Shown in pieces: positions 24,506 through 34,063 of a stretch of 64,000 bases of DNA. Both the position numbers and the translations under genes were made by a program. The stretch covers positions 22,560-86,559 of the forward strand of contig CAYURM010000012.1 of the NCBI GenBank assembly GCA_964447155.1, given 5' to 3'. The stretch comes from SMBSF63 sp034003545 (lineage in GTDB: Bacteria > Chloroflexota > Anaerolineae > Anaerolineales > Anaerolineaceae). The notes under the pieces were generated by a model. It ran no database searches, was not told the origin of the DNA, and worked only from the letters and a program-made list of their open reading frames with translations. Positions within the stretch are counted from its first letter, which is position 1. Every line of letters begins with the position of its first letter.

Positions 24506-27500
24506 CTATAATTTTCCCATCAATTTCTCATAAAGTGACTGGGTCTCGCGGGCTGGCTCAATCCCCAGACCATCACGCAGCACCAGCTCACAACGGCGGT
24601 AAGTGTGCATCAACTGTGAACGATTGCGTTTGCTGGCGTACCCTTGCATCATCAGGCGGTACGCCTCCTCCCAGAATCGATCGCGGTGCAGGATCAGCTC
24701 GCACACCTCAACCAGCTCTTCCACTTCACCCATCTGTAACAACTTCTGCGCCAAACGTTCCGCCGTTTCCAGATACATGCGGCTCAACCGGCTGCGCGCT
24801 TCCATTGACCAGTCACTATACAGACTGTCCGGTAAATAATCCCCCGCATACAAATCCAGCGCCTGTCGTAAAGTAATCACATCATCAGCCGCCGACATTT
24901 CCTCAAACAAATCAACATCTACCACCAATTCAGCAGCCGGGTTGAGCGCATACAAATGATCATGCCGGACAATAAAAAATGGCGCCGCCCCGCGTGGACG
25001 CGCTGGTTCCAACGCGCGGTTAAGCGCATTCAACGCCACCTTAAAATCCCGGATAGCAGCGTCGGCATCCAGCTCCGGCCACAGCAGATCAACGATCTGC
25101 TCGCGCTGCATCCATTTCCCGCGGTGCGTGAGGAACAATTGGAAAAGCTGACGGGCTTTCTCGCGCCGCCAGTCATTTGTCCCCACCATCTCATTACCCC
25201 GCCACACTTCAAACAATCCCAGCGCCCGCACGGAAAGAGTCGTACCAGGATGGTATGATAATCCCGAGACGCCTTTGCGCACCAGAAGTTTCTCGATAAA
25301 CAGCGGCATCAATCCATGCGTATGGGCTTCCATTAACATCGGCAGGGCAGCTTTATCATCTTTCAGGCCCAGATATGTAGGCTGGATCAACAAGTCATCG
25401 TAGCCCTCCTGCTTTGCCAGCGGCAGCAGCGTCTCCAGTACAGCCATACAACGATCAACCTCACCAGACCACCAGGCATTCAACGCCGACCACAGCAGAG
25501 AAGCCGCCACACCATGCGAATCGCCCACCAGGGTAAAGCCCTCCGTACAGGCCAATAAATGTTCACCTGCCCGGTCAGCTTGCCCGTCCATCGCCAGACT
25601 GGCTCCCAACGAGAGTTTTACCAAATAATACAACCATTGGTCGCCCGCCCGCCAGGCAATCTCCATGGCCTGGGCAGCATACTGCCCGGCCAGGACAAGC
25701 TGATTGGCATAACCATACACTCTGGCTAATCCCCACAAAGGCTCCACCTGCACGCGGGTCACCTTAAACATCTTCACCTTGGCAATGCCGTTTTTGTAGC
25801 AGGCGATTGCCGCTTCACGTTTACTGTTATCCCAGGGCACCAGATCCTGCAATTCATAAGCATGCCCCAAACGGAACAGTCCCACCGCTTCCACAAATGA
25901 GGACTCCAACCGCTTACCGATTGCCGCCCCTTCACGGGCATAAGACACGGTCTTTTCCACATCGCCCTGAAAAACACAGATCAAAGACAACAGCATCATC
26001 GTTTCCCGATGAAAGCGCTGCGGGCGCGATCCCTGCATCTCACGCTGTTCTTCCTCTACCACTGCTTCCAATAACTGCCTGGCCTGTTTCAGATATCCCG
26101 TACGCAGCAAGGCACGTGCTTCAAGGTAAACATCGCCGGGGTCTTCTTCGTTGCGCAGCAGTTTGGCTTCATGATGCAGCGCTGCGGCCTGGCCGGGATG
26201 CCCCAGATTTAATTTATTTTCTGCCAGCAGATCCAGCAAAGCCGCAGTTTCAATATGAAACTCCTGTGGTTCCAGCAAACGCAAGGCTTCTTCCAACAGG
26301 CTGTCCGCGCGCAGCGGGCGCACCGTATCCAGATAAACCTGCGCTTGCCCGCGCAGGGCATTGCTGCGCCCCAACGCGTCTTCCAGGCGGCCAAAGCGTT
26401 CCTCCGCTGCTGTATACCATTCCAGCGCATCATCAAAATCGGATGTCAGGCGGCGCACATCCCCCAGGAAAAGATGTAACTGGGGATGCTGATCCAGCAC
26501 ATCTCCCGGAAGATCCCCGATTCTTTTCAGCAGGGAATCAAAGCGTCCCAACCGTATCAAACCCCTGCCGATCTCTTCCAACAGGCCAGCTGCTTCATCA
26601 AACTGTTCCGCCTTCATCAGATGATAAATTGCCTTTTCAGGATAGTTTTCCCGATAATATTCCGCGGCTTTCAGGTGCAGGGCATTCACAACCTCTTTAT
26701 CCTTGCACAATCGTGCCTTAAGAAAATCATGGAAAAGATGCTGATAGCGGTACACATTTGCCCCGGCCGACACCACGAACAGACCACTGTTTTGTAATTG
26801 TTCCAGCATAGCCAGCGATTGAGAAGTTCCCAATACGACATCACATACCCCGGCATCCATTTCAGTCAACACAGAAGATTGCAAAAGGAAATTTTGTACC
26901 GCTTCGTTCTGCTGCGCCAGCACTTCGCGGGCCAGATAATCAAATAACGCTTCCAGGGTAGATGGCCGGCGCTCCAATGCCGCCGGGATACTGGCCGCCG
27001 CCCCACTCTGCAAACTCTGCCAGATCATTTGCAGGGCAATGGCCCAGCCTTCTGTCTCCACCAGAAGCCGGGCAGCATCTTCATCGGATAGCGCATAACC
27101 ATAAAATTCATTGAATAATGCCACAATCTCATCCTGAGAGAAAGCCAATTCTTTACGTCCAATCACCAGCAGCTGCCCCTTCACCCGCCATTTCGACAAG
27201 GCATCAAAGTGCGGCATCCGCCGTGTAGACAGGACCAGATGCAGGTTAGGCGGGCAATACGCCACCAATCGCTCAACAAACCCATTAATTTCCGTGATCT
27301 CCTGTACCAGATGATAATCATCCAGTACCAGAATGGCATCCTCCTGCAAATCCCGCGTCAAAGTATTGATCAATTGCGTCAGCGCATTTTCGGGAACCCT
27401 CCCCTGCGAATCATCCAACGCCTGCAAGGCTGCATCACCAAAATCGTGTTTGCCTACATTGAAAGTGGAAAACAGATTAGCAAGGAATAATAATGGGTCA

Positions 27501-27721
27501 CGATCCGCACCACTGATCGTATACCAGTACAGATGGGGAACCTTATCCGCCAGCAGCGAAAGCTCCGTGCTTTTACCATACCCCGTACTGGCTTGCACCA
27601 CGGTCAACGGATAATCCAGCGCGCTCAAAAACCGCCCGGCAACGCGCGGGCGGCGAAACAAACCGCTGCGTTGGCTGGGTGCTACCAGTTGACTTTGAAT
27701 GACAAGCTTTCGAATACTCAT
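24506..27721 (-). CDS. large STAND-ATPase transcriptional regulator with SARP/BTAD C-terminus
   Basis: 1071 residues. Residues 1-300 are a MalT-like STAND NTPase: Walker A STGYGKST (46-52) and Walker B ILVLDDYHLV near residue 140. Residues 350-800 are helical repeats, probably TPR-like. From about 825, LSVRALGLFEVWRGNE begins an OmpR-type winged helix (LLWPELDADAAIRDF), followed by a bacterial transcriptional activator domain ending RRCELVLRDGLGIEPARE. Such proteins switch to an oligomer on binding an inducer and ATP, then activate promoters. It lies directly upstream of the Liv/CoA-ester operon in the same direction with its own terminator, so it is a good candidate activator of that operon. 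Confidence 0.85.
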   Translation of the reverse strand: MSIRKLVIQSQLVAPSQRSGLFRRPRVAGRFLSALDYPLTVVQASTGYGKSTELSLLADKVPHLYWYTISGADRDPLLFLANLFSTFNVGKHDFGDAALQALDDSQGRVPENALTQLINTLTRDLQEDAILVLDDYHLVQEITEINGFVERLVAYCPPNLHLVLSTRRMPHFDALSKWRVKGQLLVIGRKELAFSQDEIVALFNEFYGYALSDEDAARLLVETEGWAIALQMIWQSLQSGAAASIPAALERRPSTLEALFDYLAREVLAQQNEAVQNFLLQSSVLTEMDAGVCDVVLGTSQSLAMLEQLQNSGLFVVSAGANVYRYQHLFHDFLKARLCKDKEVVNALHLKAAEYYRENYPEKAIYHLMKAEQFDEAAGLLEEIGRGLIRLGRFDSLLKRIGDLPGDVLDQHPQLHLFLGDVRRLTSDFDDALEWYTAAEERFGRLEDALGRSNALRGQAQVYLDTVRPLRADSLLEEALRLLEPQEFHIETAALLDLLAENKLNLGHPGQAAALHHEAKLLRNEEDPGDVYLEARALLRTGYLKQARQLLEAVVEEEQREMQGSRPQRFHRETMMLLSLICVFQGDVEKTVSYAREGAAIGKRLESSFVEAVGLFRLGHAYELQDLVPWDNSKREAAIACYKNGIAKVKMFKVTRVQVEPLWGLARVYGYANQLVLAGQYAAQAMEIAWRAGDQWLYYLVKLSLGASLAMDGQADRAGEHLLACTEGFTLVGDSHGVAASLLWSALNAWWSGEVDRCMAVLETLLPLAKQEGYDDLLIQPTYLGLKDDKAALPMLMEAHTHGLMPLFIEKLLVRKGVSGLSYHPGTTLSVRALGLFEVWRGNEMVGTNDWRREKARQLFQLFLTHRGKWMQREQIVDLLWPELDADAAIRDFKVALNALNRALEPARPRGAAPFFIVRHDHLYALNPAAELVVDVDLFEEMSAADDVITLRQALDLYAGDYLPDSLYSDWSMEARSRLSRMYLETAERLAQKLLQMGEVEELVEVCELILHRDRFWEEAYRLMMQGYASKRNRSQLMHTYRRCELVLRDGLGIEPARETQSLYEKLMGKL

Positions 27722-27953
27722 ACTATTGAATTATAGCTCCTCTTGAGAAAATATGCTTTTCCCATAAAATTTTTCGTTACCATGATAAATTTGCCCTGTT
27801 ATTTAACCTTTTCATCATTTCTCTGGTAAACTAAATAGATAATTTTTCTCTACCTTCACGGAAAAGAAAATGGTTTGGACGGGTGTCCAAACCATCTTTT
27901 ACAAATATGGAACGCCCAGTCACCAGCAGGCATACAATGCAGGAGTTATCAGT

Positions 27954-29714
27954 ATGGAAAATGGATCATTTCGCACAGTAGACGACCAGGTCATCATGCG
28001 CTTGCGCGATCGCATTTGCGACACGCCCGACCGAATGCTCACCAGCGCATTATTTCTGCGCATCATCAAACAATACATCGCTGGTCTATCCAGAAAACAA
28101 TCGCGGCTGTTGAATATCTTCCCCAACCCGCGCGCCATCACCGATGAGGACATCCATCTGCTGGTTGAAGCACTACGGTATCTGATCAAACTGCCTGTAG
28201 ACCTGATCCCGCGCATCATCCCGGAAGCCGAAGTCTTCTTTACCGACAAGGAATTATTCTTTGATTTTATCGAGCAATTCTATAATTACTGGCGGCATCT
28301 GCACCGTCTGATCATCTGCGATTCAGCCGGCAACAGCTTTGACCAGCGCCCCTATCGCACCTTCAATGGCACCCTCGAGACCCTGATGCACGTCGTGCGC
28401 AGCACCTACCGCGATATTCAGGAAAATGTATCCGGCAAACACCCACGCATCTACCGCCAGGTGGCTGCCGGTGCCCAGGTTGGCACCATTGCCCTGCCCA
28501 AAAATATTCCTTACCCGGATGCCTACAGGAAATTGAACAACATCTCTGTCATCCGCCAGGTATTGATCTACCCCCCGATGATCTTCGACTCAACCACCAA
28601 CAAGCGCAAAGGCGTTTTTGAACGTGTTTACCAAAATCCGGTGGGCAATCTGGACATCAACAAAAATGACTGGTTGTGCTACCCCGCCAAGGTTGGACCC
28701 TTGTTGATCATGACCTATTTCAACGTCAAACTGTTTGAATTGGGATTCGCATTGAGCAATCTGTTTGAGGTTGCCAATGACGAAGATCTAAAAAAGAAAC
28801 CCGACGCTATCTATATGTACGGTACGCCGGACACGATGATGCCCATCTCGGACACTTCCGACACGGTCTTTTTTGACGATGAAGAGAATGGCATCCTCAC
28901 CAGCACCGTTCCGATGCGGGATGAATTCGGCTACTTTGGCTACCTCAAGAAAATGATCCTCACCCTGCATAATATCAAAATCATGAAAATGGGGCGCCTG
29001 CCATTCCACGGCGCCATGTTCAACATCACCGTACGGGACAAAGGCTCTTACACCGTGATGATCATCGGCGACTCTGGCGCAGGAAAGTCCGAAAGCCTGG
29101 AAGCCTTGCGTACCATCGCCGGCGACGATATCGAAGACCTTACCATCATCGCTGATGATATGGGTTCCATAGAAATCGACCCCGATTCCGGCAAGATTCT
29201 CGGTTATGGCACCGAAACCGGCGCCTTCGTGCGCATGGATGACCTCCAGCCCGGCTTCGCCTTCGGCCAGATCGACCGCGCCATCATCATGAACGCCAGC
29301 CAGGTCAATGCGCGTGTCGTCTTGCCCATCACCACCTATGACGAAGTCATGCACGGCTATTCAGTCGACTTCGTCCTGTATGCCAACAACTATGAAGCTG
29401 TAGATGACCACCACCCCACCCTCGAACGCTTTGACAGCGACACGGCCGCCCTGAATGTCTTCGAGGAAGGCCGCGTAATGAGCAAAGGCACCACTGCCAC
29501 TTCCGGGATTGTGCACAACTATTTCGCCAATATTTTCGGCCCACCCCAGTACAAAGAAAAGCATCAAGAACTTGCCAAAAAATACTTCAAACAATTCTTT
29601 GACCAGGGCCTGTATGTCGGTCAATTCCGCACCCAGCTCGGCATCGCCGGAAAAGAACACAGCGGCCCGGAAGAAGCGGCAAAACATCTACTCAATCTGT
29701 TGAAAAATATTTAG
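27954..29714 (+). CDS. PEPCK/HPr-kinase-like P-loop protein of unknown substrate
   Basis: 586 residues from the ATG at 27954 (AGGAG 8 bases upstream); the frame is open 28 codons further back without a start signal. The C-terminal half holds IIGDSGAGKSES (about residues 370-380) and IADDMGSIEID (about 400), the P-loop and metal site of the HPr kinase/ATP-PEP-carboxykinase superfamily. GTETGAFVR follows. The N-terminal 330 residues are not recognised. The GAGKSE loop is closer to HPr kinase than to the GLSGTGKTT of PEPCK. A protein or metabolite kinase, or a PEPCK-like enzyme, are both possible. It is divergent from the big regulator and followed by a palindrome. Confidence 0.6.
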   Translation: MENGSFRTVDDQVIMRLRDRICDTPDRMLTSALFLRIIKQYIAGLSRKQSRLLNIFPNPRAITDEDIHLLVEALRYLIKLPVDLIPRIIPEAEVFFTDKELFFDFIEQFYNYWRHLHRLIICDSAGNSFDQRPYRTFNGTLETLMHVVRSTYRDIQENVSGKHPRIYRQVAAGAQVGTIALPKNIPYPDAYRKLNNISVIRQVLIYPPMIFDSTTNKRKGVFERVYQNPVGNLDINKNDWLCYPAKVGPLLIMTYFNVKLFELGFALSNLFEVANDEDLKKKPDAIYMYGTPDTMMPISDTSDTVFFDDEENGILTSTVPMRDEFGYFGYLKKMILTLHNIKIMKMGRLPFHGAMFNITVRDKGSYTVMIIGDSGAGKSESLEALRTIAGDDIEDLTIIADDMGSIEIDPDSGKILGYGTETGAFVRMDDLQPGFAFGQIDRAIIMNASQVNARVVLPITTYDEVMHGYSVDFVLYANNYEAVDDHHPTLERFDSDTAALNVFEEGRVMSKGTTATSGIVHNYFANIFGPPQYKEKHQELAKKYFKQFFDQGLYVGQFRTQLGIAGKEHSGPEEAAKHLLNLLKNI

Positions 29715-29726
29715 CAAATCGTTGTA

Positions 29727-29761
29727 GGGTGTGGTCGAACACGCTTCGCGCGACCGCACCC
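29727..29761 (+). terminator. palindrome after the PEPCK-like gene
   Basis: Eleven-base arms (29727-29737 and 29751-29761, one mismatch) begin 12 bases after the stop codon, with an inner CGC/GCG pairing. There is no clear U-run, so it is a possible terminator or one of the window's REP-like palindromes. The rest of the gap to 29953 shows no gene. Confidence 0.5.
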
Positions 29762-29953
29762 ATTCTGTTTCTCAAATAATGATGGGGGTTGCCGCGCTGT
29801 TTTTCTTTGCGGCTTTGCGTGAGAATAAAGAAGCAGGCACAGGGTGTGATCATTTTACCGGCAGTTCAAATTCAGGAAAATCTGCTTCTGTTCAATCCGT
29901 TGATTCTCTTGTATACTGTGTGTAATTCATAACCCGACACCGAGGTTTCTTCA

Positions 29954-30439
29954 GTGGACGACCCTTATCTATCTAACCTATTAATCAAAAACGAGCGCGT
30001 GCTTTTTCACACCCGACAGCACTGGCTCAGTCTTGCTCTGCAAATCCTCCCCGAGATTTTATCAGCCATAGCAATCACCATCCTGGTCTGGATCATCAGG
30101 ACCAATTGGATGTTTTCACCTGTCGTCCGGTGGGCCTACCTGCTCAATCTCATTCCCCTTGCCAGCCTGCTCAGGGATGTTGCCCGCTGGCGCTATCACC
30201 AATACATCATCACCACCCACCGTATCATCCATCTCTCCGGCGTCATCGCCAAATATGTCAGTGATTCCGCGCTGGATAAAGTCAATGACATCAATCTGGA
30301 ACAAAATTTCTGGGGCCTCATCTTCAATTTCGGCAGTCTGGAAATCCTGACCGCCAGTGAGCTGGGCATGGAACGCTATGTCAACGTCGCTGCGCCGCTT
30401 GAATTTAAAAAAGCGCTTCTGGAAGCAAGTAATGGTTAA
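29954..30439 (+). CDS. membrane protein with bacterial PH (bPH2/YdbS-like) domain
   Basis: 161 residues from a GTG at 29954 with GAGG 8 bases upstream. Residues 25-75 contain two hydrophobic segments (LPEILSAIAITILVWII; WAYLLNLIPLASLL). They are followed by a PH-like beta-domain with the usual YIITTHRIIHLSGVI strand and a DKVNDINLEQNFWG loop, typical of YdbS/YdbT-type proteins. It likely faces the cytoplasm. Function in this family is poorly defined (membrane stress or secretion resistance have been suggested). No operon partner is certain. Confidence 0.75.
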   Translation: MDDPYLSNLLIKNERVLFHTRQHWLSLALQILPEILSAIAITILVWIIRTNWMFSPVVRWAYLLNLIPLASLLRDVARWRYHQYIITTHRIIHLSGVIAKYVSDSALDKVNDINLEQNFWGLIFNFGSLEILTASELGMERYVNVAAPLEFKKALLEASNG

Positions 30440-30496
30440 AAATTTACCCTCTTTTCTACTAAAAAATAACAACCACACATTGGAAAGGAAAGCATT

Positions 30497-30712
30497 ATGG
30501 CACAAAGATTTGATCATTGCCGCCTGATAGGCAGCCAGATCACTTATCTCGGGCGCGATGGTCTCTTTGAATCCCGCAGAGATATGAGTTGGAATGAGTT
30601 TAGCGCATGGGATTTGCTGGAAAAAGAAGGCTGGGAGCTGGTAACCGTCATTGTCAACGAAGACGGCCACGAAGTCGCCTATTTCAAGCGCCCAACCCAA
30701 ACCAACCGTTAA
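30497..30712 (+). CDS. DUF4177-like small protein
   Basis: 71 residues, with GGAAAGG 7 bases before the ATG. WDLLEKEGWELVTVIVNEDG and the terminal YFKRP match the short DUF4177-type pattern (a compact beta-alpha domain ending ...FKRP). No catalytic motif, membrane segment or signal is visible. Function unknown. It lies 57 bases after the PH-domain gene, possibly in the same transcript, and a strong hairpin overlaps its stop codon. Confidence 0.7.
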   Translation: MAQRFDHCRLIGSQITYLGRDGLFESRRDMSWNEFSAWDLLEKEGWELVTVIVNEDGHEVAYFKRPTQTNR

Positions 30713-30750
30713 AACAAACCGGGCCAGGGAAACCCTGGCCCGGTTTGTTT
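30712..30750. terminator. strong bidirectional terminator
   Basis: Perfect 18-base arms (30712-30729, 30733-30750) with a 3-base loop. The ends are A-rich on the left and T-rich on the right. It separates the convergent small-protein and SDR genes, ending transcription from both. Confidence 0.85.
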
Positions 30751-30771
30751 TCCTCAAAAATCTTTTTATCC

Positions 30772-31566
30772 CTACTCCTCTTCAGCAAACAAATCCCGCT
30801 TCACGAAGGGAGCTTTCAGGAAGCGCATAAAACTCTTCCAGGGAGTCAGCCAGGCAATCTTTGCACCGTGCGTCTCATTCTTCAGCACCTCTTCTGCCAG
30901 AAAAGGTGCCACCGTCTCCACCCTGTCCGCCAGAATATTATAGATGCGCTTCTTGCGCTCCCACTTTTCCCCTGATTGTTCTTCCCCAACCAGCAGATCC
31001 GTGATCACCATGCCGGGGCTTAAATACCCAATTTTAACAGCGCTGCCTTCAGCGTCCAAAACTGCCGTCTGCGTCAGTTTTGTCACCGCGCTCTTGCTGC
31101 TCTCGTAAAATGCCAACCCCTTAACCGCCCGCTTGCCGCTGCCCAGCCCTTCCATATTGTAAATACTTCCGCCGCCCTGCGCCGCCATCCCGCGATAGGC
31201 TGTCCTTAACCCGTTGATCGATCCCAGCACATTGACGTCAAACACCTGTTCAACCCTGTCCATATCTACGGACCAGAATGGCAGGGCGTCATGGGTTACC
31301 CCGGCATTATTGATCCAGATATCCACGCTGCCAAATTTCGCACAGGCAGCATCCCACAATGCCTGCACCTGATCTGCATGGGCAACATCACAAGCCTGAC
31401 CAAACACCCGATCAGTTCCATACACACCTGCCAGATCGGTTACGGTTTCGTCCACCGATTGCGCATTGCGTCCGTTAACCACCACAGCACAGCCATGCTT
31501 CAAAAATGCCTCTGCCAATCCCCGGCCAATTCCCCGCGTACTTCCCGTTACCACGACAGTTTTCAT
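30772..31566 (-). CDS. short-chain dehydrogenase/reductase
   Basis: 264 residues. GSTRGIGRG at the N-terminus is the cofactor loop, NNAG is near residue 88, and the active-site YESSK motif lies near residue 155. The upstream catalytic Ser position is unclear (NMEGLGSGKRAVKGLAFYESSK), with Gly/Glu where Ser is usual. Substrate unknown. A GAGGAAAG site precedes the ATG. It follows pgl by 17 bases and is the last gene of the zwf-pgl transcript, suggesting a link to NADPH use. Confidence 0.8.
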   Translation of the reverse strand: MKTVVVTGSTRGIGRGLAEAFLKHGCAVVVNGRNAQSVDETVTDLAGVYGTDRVFGQACDVAHADQVQALWDAACAKFGSVDIWINNAGVTHDALPFWSVDMDRVEQVFDVNVLGSINGLRTAYRGMAAQGGGSIYNMEGLGSGKRAVKGLAFYESSKSAVTKLTQTAVLDAEGSAVKIGYLSPGMVITDLLVGEEQSGEKWERKKRIYNILADRVETVAPFLAEEVLKNETHGAKIAWLTPWKSFMRFLKAPFVKRDLFAEEE

Positions 31567-31583
31567 CTTTCCTCACCATTTAA

Positions 31584-32357
31584 TTAGACATGCCAATGCA
31601 CCTGTGGTCTGCGCGAGATTAAAACCTGGGCTGCCGCCTGACAATCCGCGAACCAGTACAACCGTTTTGAGCCAGGTTGAACCAATTGGGCCGGGAATTT
31701 CCCAACCTCTTCGTCTGCTGCCAGCACATCCTGCAAAACCTGTGCCTTCGCTTCCCCTGAAACCAGAAACAGCACATCTCTGGCTGCGTTCAACACGGGC
31801 AGGGTCAATGTCACCCGCCAGGCATCCAGTTTCTCTACATACACCGCTGCTGCCCAGCGCTCCTGCTCATCCAACGCAGTTGTACCTGGGAACAGCGAAG
31901 CCGTATGTCCATCACTGCCCATCCCCAACAGGATCAGATCAAAAACCGGCGGGCGGGTTGTGTCCGGCAAGCCAAAACTGGCCTGTAATTCCTTCTCATA
32001 CTGCCGGGCAGCCTCTTCAGGCGGCAGTTCCGTCAAAAACCGATGAATATTGGCTGCCGGGATAGGCAAATCATCCAGCAGAGCTTCGCGCGCCATTCGG
32101 TAATTGCTTTCGGCATCATCCGGCGGCACACAGCGTTCATCTCCCCAGAAGATATGCACCAAATCCCAGTTCAACGCATCCTGCATGCGTGTTACCCGCA
32201 GCCGCTGGAAAAGCAGCTTCGGTGTCGTTCCACCGGAAAATGCGACCATGAAACGTCCCCTGTGCAAGATAGCCGCCTGCCCAATCGACAGGAAGTGATG
32301 CGCCCCCGCAAAGGCCAACGCTTCACGATCTGGAAATATGCGGAGTTTTGGTTTCAT
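31584..32357 (-). CDS. pgl: 6-phosphogluconolactonase
   Basis: 257 residues, DevB/Pgl type. The FSGGTTPK sugar-phosphate loop, the FWGDERCVPPDDAESNYRMA signature and ILLGMGSDGHTASLFPGT are all conserved. It hydrolyses 6-phosphogluconolactone in the oxidative pentose-phosphate pathway. AGGAGGG lies 5 bases before the ATG. It is 23 bases after zwf, in the same operon. Confidence 0.93.
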   Translation of the reverse strand: MKPKLRIFPDREALAFAGAHHFLSIGQAAILHRGRFMVAFSGGTTPKLLFQRLRVTRMQDALNWDLVHIFWGDERCVPPDDAESNYRMAREALLDDLPIPAANIHRFLTELPPEEAARQYEKELQASFGLPDTTRPPVFDLILLGMGSDGHTASLFPGTTALDEQERWAAAVYVEKLDAWRVTLTLPVLNAARDVLFLVSGEAKAQVLQDVLAADEEVGKFPAQLVQPGSKRLYWFADCQAAAQVLISRRPQVHWHV

Positions 32358-32380
32358 TTATCCCTCCTGCAGGAATTCAT

Positions 32381-33853
32381 TCAGGCCCATTTACAGAAAT
32401 TCGTCACCACCATCTCTCTGGCGGCTTGCGGCCCCCACGAACCTGGCGCATAGCTTGCCAGTTCGGGGCCTTGTTTATCTTCCCAGCCCCTGACCAATGG
32501 ATCGATCAGATGCCAGGCCGCTTCGATTTCATCGCTGCGCGCAAACAGGGAAGCATCTCCCCGCAGCGCATCCAGGATCAACCGCTCATAAGCATCCGGT
32601 AAAATGCTGTCACCAAAAGAGGAACTGTAATGGAATTCCATATCTACCGAACGCGATTCCTGAGCCGAATCGGGCAGCTTGGCTTCAAAACGCAAATGAA
32701 TACCTTCATCCGGCTGAATATAAATGGAAAGCATATTCGGAGAAAAGGTACCATTGGTCGCACGGTTAAACATCATATGCGGCGGACATTGAAACTCAAT
32801 ATTGATCTCGCTGCGCTTCTTCTCCAACGCCTTGCCAGACATCAAATAGAACGGCACTCCCTTCCAGCGCCAATTATCGACATACGCCTTGACCATGGCA
32901 TACGTCGGCGTCCGCGAATCACCGGCTACTCCCTCCGTATCCCGATACCCTTCATACTGTGCCAGCACACTGTCGGAAATCGTTAAAGGACGGATAGACT
33001 TCAACACCTTCACCTTTTCGTTGCGCAAAGCCTCCGCTTCAAAAGATGCCGGCGGCTCCATTGCCACCAGAGCCAAAAGCTGCAGCAAATGATTCTGGAA
33101 GATGTCTCGCAGCACCCCGGCGTGGTCATAATACCCCGCGCGATGCCCCACATCCACCGTCTCGGCTACAGTGATCTGCACGTTTTGCACATACTGGCGA
33201 TTCCACACCGGTTCAAAGATCGCATTTGCAAAACGGAAAAAGAGAATATTCTGTGCTGTTTCTTTTCCCAGATAATGATCCATCCGATAGACCTGCTTTT
33301 CGTTGAAAACAGCATGCACTGCCTCATTCAGTTCCACCGCGGAATCCAGATCGCGGCCAAACGGTTTCTCGATGATCACATTCCGAAAACCTGTCGTTTC
33401 ATTCGCCATACCATAGCGCCCCAATGCCGCCACGGCCGGGATATAAAACTTCGGTGCAATTGCCAGATAATACAGCCGGTTGGCTTGTTCCCGTTCTTCC
33501 TTTTTTTCTTCTTCTTCCAGATACACAGACAGCCGTTCATAATCCTCCGGCACACTCAGATCGCCGCGGAAATAATGCAGCATCGGCACAAACCGCTGCC
33601 AAAGCTGCTCATCAAACGTGTTCGCTGAAAACTCTTTCACCCCTTCAAGCAGCAGCGCACGAAATTTTTCTGTCGTATAGGGTCTTCTGGCAAATCCAAT
33701 AATGCGCGTCGTCTCCCACAGACGTTCTTTGCGATATAAATTATACAGCGCAGGGATTAATTTGCGGTGCGTCAAATCACCTGAAGCGCCAAAAATAACA
33801 ATCGTGGAACATTTCGAAATTCCCACATTCGTGGGTTTATTTTCTTCCGGCAT
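32381..33853 (-). CDS. zwf: glucose-6-phosphate 1-dehydrogenase
   Basis: 490 residues from the ATG at 33853 with GGAGG 6 bases upstream; an upstream in-frame extension lacks a start signal. The GASGDLTHRKLIPALY dinucleotide site is at about residues 20-35. The substrate and catalytic motif RMDHYLGKE has the conserved Asp-His and Lys. IIEKPFGRD is also present. It oxidises glucose-6-phosphate to the lactone with NADP+. It is the first gene of the zwf-pgl-SDR operon. Confidence 0.95.
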   Translation of the reverse strand: MPEENKPTNVGISKCSTIVIFGASGDLTHRKLIPALYNLYRKERLWETTRIIGFARRPYTTEKFRALLLEGVKEFSANTFDEQLWQRFVPMLHYFRGDLSVPEDYERLSVYLEEEEKKEEREQANRLYYLAIAPKFYIPAVAALGRYGMANETTGFRNVIIEKPFGRDLDSAVELNEAVHAVFNEKQVYRMDHYLGKETAQNILFFRFANAIFEPVWNRQYVQNVQITVAETVDVGHRAGYYDHAGVLRDIFQNHLLQLLALVAMEPPASFEAEALRNEKVKVLKSIRPLTISDSVLAQYEGYRDTEGVAGDSRTPTYAMVKAYVDNWRWKGVPFYLMSGKALEKKRSEINIEFQCPPHMMFNRATNGTFSPNMLSIYIQPDEGIHLRFEAKLPDSAQESRSVDMEFHYSSSFGDSILPDAYERLILDALRGDASLFARSDEIEAAWHLIDPLVRGWEDKQGPELASYAPGSWGPQAAREMVVTNFCKWA

Positions 33854-33943
33854 ACAATCCCTCCAATAAACATCCGCTTTTACTCGCTCTACCGAGACCC
33901 CCGCCGGGAAAGCACAAAATCTATCCCTCAAACCAATGATCCT

Positions 33944-33949
33944 ATTATA
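33944..33949 (-). promoter_or_regulatory. -10 element for the zwf operon
   Basis: A perfect TATAAT on the minus strand about 90 bases ahead of the zwf start. The -35 position is weak. It lies in the divergent gap (33854-34063), which also serves the flavin reductase gene on the other strand. Confidence 0.4.
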
Positions 33950-34063
33950 CTATCTGACAACACCAGCTATCATTGGTTTACAATTGCAGAACAGCTTTCG
34001 GTTTTCTGTCCTGCTTTACCGCAAATACCTCTATTCAATCTTCACAAAGAAAGGATGTTTCCC

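Noticed and set aside
25807..26721. 304-codon plus-strand frame inside the regulator
   Set aside because: It overlaps the STAND regulator on the other strand, is rich in Pro, His and Arg, and has no motif or ribosome site.
29731..29925. 64-codon ORF after the PEPCK-like gene
   Set aside because: It begins inside the palindrome and has no ribosome site or recognisable motif.
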